Shown here piece by piece: positions 56,225-64,000 of a stretch of DNA of 64,000 bases; the first letter of the stretch is position 1, and the number at the start of each line of letters is the position of its first letter. Source of the DNA: Vibrio mimicus CAIM 602 (GTDB lineage Bacteria > Pseudomonadota > Gammaproteobacteria > Enterobacterales > Vibrionaceae); the NCBI RefSeq assembly GCF_000338875.1, contig NZ_AOMO01000035.1:1-64000 (forward strand), in the 5' to 3' direction. A program made the translations under genes and the position numbers. Under the pieces are notes generated by a model, which saw nothing but the letters and a program-made list of their open reading frames with translations, was not told the DNA's origin and made no database searches.

Positions 56225-56599
56225 CGCCAATCTCGGACTGAGCTTCTGGGGGACACGCGTGGTGACCATTCAGGCTGATTGTGACATCACGTAGGGTAGG
56301 TATCGGCAAGTCCTTTTGTCGATAGACGGGATACTCTTGCTGCGGAGCAGCATGTGCATGGGAAACCCAACATTGAACTCACTTAACTTATACACACTAA
56401 TCAGCTTTGTACTTCCTCTATGCCCTGTTCAGCAGGACAGCAGCATCACTGAACCTTGATTACCTGATTTAGCACTATGTCATCCAAATGATGACCCAAA
56501 TTCCGGCTTGCTTATGAGCAAACACGGGCAATTTTGCTATTCGCTATTTCCACAACATTGATAGGAAAAGCGGAAACGAATCATCTCAAGGGGAAAAAG
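56225..56599 (+). promoter_or_regulatory. Long leader before dat-ddc, candidate regulatory RNA with leader peptide
   Basis: The transcript leader is about 375 nt, long for a Vibrio metabolic gene, and its first 120 bases (56225-56345) are GC-rich against AT-rich surroundings, with several possible helices (TATCG...CGATA near 56301-56325 among them). I could not match it to any riboswitch class I know. It contains a small ORF with its own ribosome site. A 6-bp hairpin GTCATC/GATGAC (56479-56495) and TTGCT/AGCAA (near 56509-56521) follow. Confidence 0.5.
56352..56459 (+). CDS. Possible 35-codon leader ORF upstream of dat-ddc
   Basis: GGAG at 56344-56347 precedes ATG 56352 (4-base gap) and ATG 56358 (10-base gap). 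The frame ends at TGA 56459 and encodes MCMGNPTLNSLNLYTLISF and a continuation with LPLCPVQQ, a hydrophobic middle with prolines near the end. No known family. Position and a possible stall-type sequence suggest a leader peptide controlling the operon, by analogy with polyamine-sensing leader peptides such as SpeFL; there is no direct evidence of translation. Confidence 0.4.
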   Translation: MCMGNPTLNSLNLYTLISFVLPLCPVQQDSSITEP

Positions 56600-59485
56600 A
56601 TGAGTACAGCCTTTGAAGTCGATAACAACATCGCAACTCTGTTTTCAAATCAAGTGCCGTTATTAGACGGTCTTTACGATCTCACTCCTGACCAAGTGCT
56701 GCTTGACCAAGCTGCACATGAATCGGAAGTGCGTTCATATCCACGCCGTATTCCAATCGCAATTAAGCAAGCTTATGGTTGTTTAGTTGAGGATACGCGT
56801 GGGCAGATTTTCTTGGACTGTTTAGCGGGTGCAGGTACTTTGGTACTTGGCTATAACCATCCAGAAATCAACCAAGCTTTAAAATCACAACTGGATTCGG
56901 GATTGCCGTACCAAACGCTGGATATCGCAACTGAAGCTAAAACCAACTTCATCAAAACAGTAAAAGGCTTTTTGCCAAAAGCGTTGGGTGATGATTGTGT
57001 GATCCAGTTCTGTGGTCCATCAGGTGCTGATGCTGTTGAAGCGGCAATTAAGCTGGCAAAGCAAACTACAGGTCGTAACACCATGTTTGCCTTCCGCGGT
57101 GCCTACCACGGTATGACTAACGGCACTATGGGTATGATGGGTAACCTGAATACTAAAGCACGCCGTACTGGCTTGATGTCAGACGTTCACTTTATGCCTT
57201 TCCCATACAGCTTGCGCTGTCCGTTTGGTTTAGGTGGTGATGAAGGTGCAAAAGCCAGCATTCGTTACATTGAACGTCTACTGAATGACGATGAAGCAGG
57301 GATCATGAAACCTGCTGCGATCATTGTTGAACCTATACAAGGTGAAGGCGGTGTTATTCCTGCGCCAGCATTCTGGTTGCGCGAACTGCGCCGTATTTGT
57401 GACGACCACGGCATCCTGTTGATTTTCGATGAAATTCAGTGTGGTGTGGGCAAAACAGGTCACAACTTTGCTTTTGAAGAATCAGGCATTATTCCTGATG
57501 TTCTTTGCTTATCAAAAGCCATCGGCGGCGGTTTACCTATGTCGATTTTGGTCATCAATAAGAAGCACGATACATGGCGTCCAGGTGAGCATACGGGTAC
57601 TTTCCGTGGCAACCAGCTTGCAATGGTATCAGGTGCTAAAGCACTAGAAATCATTCAACGCGATAACCTCGTTGAGCATGCAAAGCTTGCTGGTCAATAT
57701 CTACGCGCTGGTCTAGAAAAAATCCAAAGCCGAGTAAACTGTATCGCTGAAGTGCGCGGTAAAGGTCTGATGCTGGGTCTTGAGATTAAAGACCCAAGCG
57801 GCGAACTGAACAAATTTGGCGAACCGAAATCAGCGCCACAATTGACTCTTGCCATTCAACGCGCAGCACTTGAGCGCGGTCTGATGGTTGAAAAGGGCGG
57901 GCGTGATGGCTCAGTTATCCGTTTCTTGCCACCTGTCATCATCTCGTTTGAACAGTTGGATTTCGCGCTACGCGTGCTTGAAGAAGCGATTCTTGCTGCA
58001 GGCGGCGGTAAAAAAGATCCTGAGCAAGCTAACCAAGAATGGAAAAAACACTTCATTCATACCGGGCACATGGGTAGTCAAGAGTTCTCACAAGTAATGA
58101 ACCACACTACCGCAGCTATGAAAGCCGTGTTTGAAGAGGTGAAAGCACCTTACTCAGGCCTTGACCCTAAAGTTCTGGAAGAAGCAATTTACGCTGTGGA
58201 TCTGGATAACAAAAATGCGTCACTAAAAGAAGTTATCTCTGAAACTGCTGAATTGGTCGCGAAAAACTCCATCATGGTTCAACACCCTGACTGTATCGCG
58301 CATCTACACACTCCACCATTAATGCCTTCCGTCGTTGCTGAAGCTATTATTGCGTCATTGAACCAATCGATGGACTCATGGGACCAATCTTCTGCGGCGA
58401 CTTTTGTTGAGCAGAAAGTGGTTGATTGGATGTGTGAAAAGTATGAACTGGGCGCGCAAGCGGACGGTATCTTCACCAGTGGCGGCACACAAAGCAACCA
58501 AATGGGCTTAATGCTGGCTCGTGACTGGATCGCAGACAAACTCAGTGGCCATTCAATCCAGAAATTGGGTCTACCTGAGTATGCTGACAAGCTGCGTATT
58601 GTTTGCTCGAAGAAATCCCACTTCACTGTACAAAAATCGGCGTCTTGGATGGGGCTAGGTGAGAAAGCAATTCTTGCCGTTGACGCACTACCAAATGGCA
58701 CGATGGATGTGACTAAACTTGAAGCCGTCGTTGAGCAAGCTAAAGCAGAAGGGTTAATTCCATTTGCGATTGTTGGTACAGCAGGAACTACCGATCACGG
58801 TGCGATTGATGATTTAGTCACTATCGCGAATGTGGCGGAGAAACACACGCTATGGATGCACGTTGACAGTGCTTATGGTGGTGCGTTGATCCTGAGCAGC
58901 CATAAAGATCGCCTAAGTGGTATTGAGCGTGCTCAATCCATCAGTGTTGATTTCCATAAGCTGTTTTTCCAAACCATCAGCTGTGGCGCATTGCTGCTGA
59001 AAGACAAGCATAACTTTAAGTACCTGTTGCACCATGCAGACTACTTAAACCGTGAGCATGATACTTTGCCAAACTTGGTAGATAAGTCGATTTCTACCAC
59101 CAAACGTTTTGATGCCCTAAAAGTGTTTATGACCATGCAAAACGTGGGACCTAAACAACTGGGAGCCATGTACGATCATCTGTTAGCACAAACGCAGCAG
59201 GTGGCGGAACTGGTACGTCAGCATAAAAGCTTTGAGCTTTTGGCTGAACCATCTTTGTCTACCGTATTATTCCGTGCGGTAAATGAGCAAGCTTCTGATC
59301 TGGATGAACTGAACAAAGTCGTTCGTCTACAGGCGCTGGTACGTGGTGTCGCTGTACTTGGCGAAACCATTGTGGATGGCAAAACTGCCTTAAAATTCAC
59401 AATCTTGAACCCATGCTTGAAGATTTCGGATTTCGAATCTTTACTGGCTAAAATTGAAACTCTAGCAGCTCAGCTAGCGAACTAA
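56600..59485 (+). CDS. Fused diaminobutyrate aminotransferase / diaminobutyrate decarboxylase
   Basis: A 961-residue bifunctional PLP enzyme. Residues about 30-470 are a class III aminotransferase that makes L-2,4-diaminobutyrate from aspartate semialdehyde (PLP lysine K306 in LCLSKAIGGG); residues about 520-960 are a group II decarboxylase that makes 1,3-diaminopropane (PLP lysine K787 in SVDFHKLFF). Together they start norspermidine synthesis. The same fusion is the V. cholerae Dat-Ddc protein next to nspC. AGGGGA 6 bases before ATG 56600 sets the start; the in-frame extension to 56534 is not convincing. First gene of the polyamine cluster. Confidence 0.94.
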   Translation: MSTAFEVDNNIATLFSNQVPLLDGLYDLTPDQVLLDQAAHESEVRSYPRRIPIAIKQAYGCLVEDTRGQIFLDCLAGAGTLVLGYNHPEINQALKSQLDSGLPYQTLDIATEAKTNFIKTVKGFLPKALGDDCVIQFCGPSGADAVEAAIKLAKQTTGRNTMFAFRGAYHGMTNGTMGMMGNLNTKARRTGLMSDVHFMPFPYSLRCPFGLGGDEGAKASIRYIERLLNDDEAGIMKPAAIIVEPIQGEGGVIPAPAFWLRELRRICDDHGILLIFDEIQCGVGKTGHNFAFEESGIIPDVLCLSKAIGGGLPMSILVINKKHDTWRPGEHTGTFRGNQLAMVSGAKALEIIQRDNLVEHAKLAGQYLRAGLEKIQSRVNCIAEVRGKGLMLGLEIKDPSGELNKFGEPKSAPQLTLAIQRAALERGLMVEKGGRDGSVIRFLPPVIISFEQLDFALRVLEEAILAAGGGKKDPEQANQEWKKHFIHTGHMGSQEFSQVMNHTTAAMKAVFEEVKAPYSGLDPKVLEEAIYAVDLDNKNASLKEVISETAELVAKNSIMVQHPDCIAHLHTPPLMPSVVAEAIIASLNQSMDSWDQSSAATFVEQKVVDWMCEKYELGAQADGIFTSGGTQSNQMGLMLARDWIADKLSGHSIQKLGLPEYADKLRIVCSKKSHFTVQKSASWMGLGEKAILAVDALPNGTMDVTKLEAVVEQAKAEGLIPFAIVGTAGTTDHGAIDDLVTIANVAEKHTLWMHVDSAYGGALILSSHKDRLSGIERAQSISVDFHKLFFQTISCGALLLKDKHNFKYLLHHADYLNREHDTLPNLVDKSISTTKRFDALKVFMTMQNVGPKQLGAMYDHLLAQTQQVAELVRQHKSFELLAEPSLSTVLFRAVNEQASDLDELNKVVRLQALVRGVAVLGETIVDGKTALKFTILNPCLKISDFESLLAKIETLAAQLAN

Positions 59486-59498
59486 AGGTAAAGGAATT

Positions 59499-60743
59499 AT
59501 GTCTATTCTACAGATTGGTGCAGGCGGCGTAGGTTGGGTAGTGGCACATAAAGCCGCACAAAACAACGATGTGCTGGGTGATATTACTATTGCATCTCGC
59601 TCGATTGCGAAATGTGAAAAAATCATTGAGTCGATCAAAGGTAAAAACAACTTTAAAGACTCTTCCAAGAAACTAGAAGCGCGTCAGGTTAACGCGGATG
59701 ATATCGAATCGCTGGTGCAACTGATTAATGAAGTAAAGCCAGATTTGGTCATCAATGCTGGACCACCTTGGGTTAACGTATCCATTATGGAAGCGTGTTA
59801 TCAGGCGAAAGTATCCTATTTGGATACTTCCGTTTCGGTCGACTTATGTTCTCAAGGCCAGCAAGTTCCTGAAGCGTACGACGCACAATGGGCGTTTCGT
59901 GACAAATTCAAGCAAGCAGGGATCACTGCGATTTTAAGCGCGGGTTTTGATCCGGGTGTTGTCAGCGTTTTTGCTGCCTACGCTGCGAAATATTTGTTCG
60001 ATGAAATCGACACTATTGATGTGTTGGACATTAATGCCGGCGATCATGGCAAGAAATTCGCGACCAACTTTGATCCCGAAACCAACTTGTTGGAAATTCA
60101 GGGTGACTCTATCTACTGGGATGAAGGTGAGTGGAAGCGCGTGCCTTGCCATACTCGTATGCTGGAATTTGATTTTCCTAAATGTGGGAAATTCAAAGTT
60201 TACTCCATGTCGCACGATGAGCTGCGTTCACTGAAAGAGTTTATTCCTGCTAAGCGTATTGAATTCTGGATGGGCTTTGGTGATCGCTACCTGAATTATT
60301 TCAATGTGATGCGTGATATCGGTTTATTAAATCCAGAACCACTGACTTTGCATGATGGTACGGTCGTTAAACCACTGCAAGTGCTGAAAGCGATGCTTCC
60401 TGATCCAACCTCGTTAGCACCAGGTTACAAAGGGCTGACTTGTATTGGTACTTGGGTGCAAGGTAAGAAAGATGGTCAAGCGCGTAGCGTGTTCATCTAT
60501 AACCATGCAGATCATGAAGTGGCTTACCACGATGTGGAGCATCAAGCGATTGCTTATACCACTGGCGTGCCAGCAATTACGGCAGCGTTGCAGTTCTTCC
60601 GTGGTGAGTGGGCTGAACCAGGTGTATTTAACATGGAACAGCTCAATCCAGATCCATTCCTAGAAACTATGCCATCTATTGGTTTAGGCTGGGATGTGAT
60701 GGAGCTTCAGCCGGGTCAACCTGATATTCAAATCGTGAAATAA
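59499..60743 (+). CDS. Carboxynorspermidine dehydrogenase
   Basis: A 414-residue NADPH enzyme joining 1,3-diaminopropane (or putrescine) with aspartate semialdehyde to form carboxynorspermidine (or carboxyspermidine). An N-terminal Rossmann motif ILQIGAGGVGWVVAHKAA and a saccharopine-dehydrogenase-like catalytic domain (AGPPWVNVSIMEACYQ, SAGFDPGVVSVFAAYAAKY). It starts 13 bases after the Dat-Ddc stop with AAAGGAATT as ribosome site, so they share an operon. Confidence 0.93.
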   Translation: MSILQIGAGGVGWVVAHKAAQNNDVLGDITIASRSIAKCEKIIESIKGKNNFKDSSKKLEARQVNADDIESLVQLINEVKPDLVINAGPPWVNVSIMEACYQAKVSYLDTSVSVDLCSQGQQVPEAYDAQWAFRDKFKQAGITAILSAGFDPGVVSVFAAYAAKYLFDEIDTIDVLDINAGDHGKKFATNFDPETNLLEIQGDSIYWDEGEWKRVPCHTRMLEFDFPKCGKFKVYSMSHDELRSLKEFIPAKRIEFWMGFGDRYLNYFNVMRDIGLLNPEPLTLHDGTVVKPLQVLKAMLPDPTSLAPGYKGLTCIGTWVQGKKDGQARSVFIYNHADHEVAYHDVEHQAIAYTTGVPAITAALQFFRGEWAEPGVFNMEQLNPDPFLETMPSIGLGWDVMELQPGQPDIQIVK

Positions 60744-60778
60744 TGCACGCAGAGTGTGAAAACCTCCGTGATTAATCC

Positions 60779-60818
60779 TAAACAGCTATAGCCAAATGGT
60801 TATGGCTGTTTTTCCATT
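60779..60818 (+). terminator. Hairpin between carboxynorspermidine dehydrogenase and nspC
   Basis: AACAGC...GCTGTT with TAGCC/GGTTA inside forms a hairpin, followed by TTTTTCC. It could terminate or attenuate transcription between the second and third steps of the pathway, so nspC may also have its own promoter. Confidence 0.65.
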
Positions 60819-60860
60819 TTTGCTACAGGCAAGCATGAATGGAAACATTGCAGGAAATAG

Positions 60861-62003
<1,143 letters not shown>

Positions 62004-62050
62004 ATATCTAGATAGGGTGGGAAGTGAATCAGGCACTGGTTCTTTCCAAC

Positions 62051-62087
62051 AAAAAAGCCGTGATTAATCACGGCTTTTCTTTTATCT
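62051..62087. terminator. Bidirectional terminator between nspC and the OmpA-like gene
   Basis: A 13-bp stem AAAAGCCGTGATT / AATCACGGCTTTT with essentially no spare loop and T runs on both sides serves convergent nspC and the minus-strand OmpA-like gene. Confidence 0.88.
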
Positions 62088-62098
62088 AAGTACTGATA

Positions 62099-62737
62099 TT
62101 ACATAGGAAGAGTAGTGAAAATCGTCCACTCTTTTACCACTTCACCCTTGTAACCAACAACGGTGGCAGTCACGCGGCGATTGCGCGCATGGCTGATATC
62201 ATCTTCACCTTCAGCTACTAAAACGCTATCACCATATCCGACGATGTTGACGCGATTCGGAGCAACGCCATAACGAATCAGTTGATCACGAACGGTTTCT
62301 GAGCGTTGTTTCGAAAGTGCTAAGTTATATTCAGCACGTCCCACTTTACTGGCGTAGCCTTGCAGTTCAATCGATGTTGATGGGTAACCCTGTAAGAATT
62401 CAGCCATTTGACGGATTTGGGTCAAGAATGCTGGCTCAATGACACTTGAATCGTTAGCAAACAGAATATGTAACTGCTGCATCTGTGATGACTTAATAAA
62501 GGTACCGCAGCCATCATTATCAATCTCAGATCCTCGTGGAGTATCCGGACATAGATCGCGAGCATTAATTACGCCGTCATTATCATCATCCTTTAGATCG
62601 GCAACCTGATTGGCAAGTGGTGTTGGACGGTAATCGTATTCATCACCTTCATGCTGAAGGTATTCGCCTTGATTAGCGAAAGAAGATGAGGACACAGTAA
62701 AGAGAATAAGTGGCAGAGCCCATGATTTGATTGACAT
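62099..62737 (-). CDS. OmpA-family outer-membrane/peptidoglycan-binding protein with a calcium-type motif
   Basis: A 212-residue protein: signal peptide (KSWALPLILFTVSSSSFA), a thrombospondin-3-like calcium motif DDDNDGVINARDLCPDTP (about residues 51-68), and an OmpA C-terminal peptidoglycan-binding domain (about 85-195; IELQGYASKVGRAEYNLALSKQR, VGYGDS). It lacks an N-terminal barrel. It follows the TolC-like gene with a 1-base gap, so the two are one operon. It resembles the OmpA protein adjacent to the FrhA adhesin secretion genes in V. cholerae. Confidence 0.88.
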   Translation of the reverse strand: MSIKSWALPLILFTVSSSSFANQGEYLQHEGDEYDYRPTPLANQVADLKDDDNDGVINARDLCPDTPRGSEIDNDGCGTFIKSSQMQQLHILFANDSSVIEPAFLTQIRQMAEFLQGYPSTSIELQGYASKVGRAEYNLALSKQRSETVRDQLIRYGVAPNRVNIVGYGDSVLVAEGEDDISHARNRRVTATVVGYKGEVVKEWTIFTTLPM

Positions 62738-62738
62738 A

Positions 62739-64000
62739 TTAGTACTCCACCTTAGTTGTCCATTCCTGAGGAATATCCACTCTCAAGGCATCTAATAAAT
62801 TACCAGCCGCATTCATCACACGATATTTTGCATACTGCTCAGCATATCGAGCATCCAGGTAGTCTTTGCGCGCTTCGAAGAGTTCATTCTCAGTGTTGAG
62901 GAGATCCAGCAGAGTGCGTTGACCAATTTGATATTGTTTACGATAAGCAACAACGGTTTTTGATGCGGAATCGACGTGATCAGCCAAAAACTCTTTTTGC
63001 TGTAAAGTTAGATCCAAAGCACTCCACGACAAACGAAGGCCTTCCTCTACGGTACGGAATGTTTTTTCACGCAAATCTTTAGAACGGTTCAACTGATAAG
63101 CAGCACTTTCAGTACGATCGCGGTCACTGCCACCATTGTAGAGGTTATAACGTAAACGTAGCATGGCACTAAGCTCATCGCTGCTGCCTTCAATGCCGCC
63201 AGCATCATTGCGCCAACTCTGTGCTGCTTCAAACGAAAGCGTTGGATAATTAGGCGCTTTAGACTGCTTATATTGGAAACGCGCAGCATCAACATCGGCT
63301 TGTGACACCTTAATTACAGGGTGGTGTTCTTGAGCCATTTGCATTGCATTTTCCAGAGAAGGAGGTAATGCATACTCATCAGCATGTGGAAACTCTAAGC
63401 CTAATGGCTCTTGGCCCACGAGACGACGGAATTGAGTATGTACATCAAGAAGATTATTTTGTGCTGCAAGCAAGTTACCGTGCGCTTTGGCCAAACGAGC
63501 TTCTACTTGGGTTACATCGGCAGTGGAACCAATGCCAGAGTCAGCACGCTTTTTGATATCACGATAAATAGCTTTATGAATTGACAGGTTATTTTCAGAC
63601 AGAGTCAGAATTTCATATGCCTTTGTCGCATCGAGATAAATCTTGGTGACTTCCAAAGCCATATTTGAAGCATCAGCCAATAATTGATAGCGATCTGCTT
63701 CCGCTTCTGCTGCTGTTCTATCCATATCATTGAGAGTGGCAGAACCATCCCAAATCAACTGTGTCAGCGTTAAAGTCGCGTCTTTACGAGTTAAATCAGT
63801 ATTTCTGTTGCCACTAGACTCTGCGGGATTAATTCCTTCGTAGCCAATGCCTGCATCAAGGTCGATTTTTGGCAAATAAGCACCTGAAGATGCTTCAGCA
63901 TCAAACTCGCGGCTTTTAAATTGGTTAAATGCGCTTTTTAGCTCCGGGTTGGATGCCAACGTGATGGATACCGCTTGCTCCAACGTTTGCGCAGAAACCG
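62739..64000 (-). CDS. TolC-family type I secretion outer-membrane protein, N-terminus cut by window edge
   Basis: At least 420 residues of a TolC-like outer-membrane efflux channel; the frame runs off the window at 64000 (upstream residues read VSAQTLEQAV, likely signal-peptide cleavage region). Two OEP repeats with long amphipathic helices (LSENNLSIHKAIYRDIKKRADSG, LEAAI-type heptads) and two beta strands each. From memory of V. cholerae gene order it corresponds to the channel for the FrhA RTX adhesin, with the OmpA-like gene downstream; the adhesin gene would lie beyond the window. Confidence 0.85.
   Translation of the reverse strand, partial: VSAQTLEQAVSITLASNPELKSAFNQFKSREFDAEASSGAYLPKIDLDAGIGYEGINPAESSGNRNTDLTRKDATLTLTQLIWDGSATLNDMDRTAAEAEADRYQLLADASNMALEVTKIYLDATKAYEILTLSENNLSIHKAIYRDIKKRADSGIGSTADVTQVEARLAKAHGNLLAAQNNLLDVHTQFRRLVGQEPLGLEFPHADEYALPPSLENAMQMAQEHHPVIKVSQADVDAARFQYKQSKAPNYPTLSFEAAQSWRNDAGGIEGSSDELSAMLRLRYNLYNGGSDRDRTESAAYQLNRSKDLREKTFRTVEEGLRLSWSALDLTLQQKEFLADHVDSASKTVVAYRKQYQIGQRTLLDLLNTENELFEARKDYLDARYAEQYAKYRVMNAAGNLLDALRVDIPQEWTTKVEY

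Noticed and set aside
56225..56345. c-di-GMP (GEMM) or lysine riboswitch in the dat-ddc leader
   Set aside because: GGGTAGG and GGCAAG resemble isolated pieces, but the conserved cores of those classes are absent.

Overview
The window looks like chromosome 1 of Vibrio cholerae or a very close relative (V. mimicus, V. metoecus and V. paracholerae cannot be excluded). This rests on gene content and order recalled from the V. cholerae genome: vieS-vieA-vieB next to an M9 collagenase and mgtE, the norspermidine genes (dat-ddc fusion, carboxynorspermidine dehydrogenase, nspC) next to nhaA, rplY next to a PepSY/OmpR-type two-component set, and an OmpA/TolC pair at the right end. No search could be run.

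Layout. 1-12 kb: tail of a sodium symporter, an RluA-type pseudouridine synthase, a ynjBCDF-like ABC operon, an HslJ-like lipoprotein, small conserved proteins, a tripartite ABC-2 exporter, an SdaC-like amino acid permease and an EamA transporter. 12-21 kb: mgtE behind a clear M-box (Mg2+) riboswitch, then the vieSAB c-di-GMP regulatory operon. 21-32 kb: secreted collagenase, MipA/OmpV outer-membrane protein, a frameshifted SgrR-like regulator, a HAD phosphatase, lipoproteins, a chemoreceptor and an RRF-like protein. 32-39.5 kb: a likely accessory insert with an RND pump and its adaptor, about 1 kb of AT-rich DNA with an apparently decayed ORF, and a lipoprotein predicted to form a seven-bladed FG-GAP beta-propeller. 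39.5-50 kb: rplY with a structured leader, a PepSY/response regulator/kinase operon (DbfQRS-like), a frameshifted radD, rsuA, a Bcr/CflA pump, DUF2913, YbjT-like and MATE genes. 50-56 kb: an ABC-FtsX-AttH operon and nhaA. 56-64 kb: a long structured leader with a possible leader peptide, the norspermidine pathway, and convergent OmpA/TolC-family genes that probably serve type I secretion.

How it fits together. VieSA controls c-di-GMP. The PepSY/response regulator/kinase set is probably the biofilm-dispersal system. The norspermidine pathway makes a polyamine that Vibrio uses as a biofilm signal and siderophore precursor. The window is therefore rich in biofilm and lifestyle control.

Three genes (SgrR-like regulator, radD, nspC) each carry a single-base change in a short homopolymer run. 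That is either sequencing error or real decay, and should be settled before any of them is called defective. The least explained element is the roughly 380-nt leader with a 34-36-codon ORF in front of dat-ddc.
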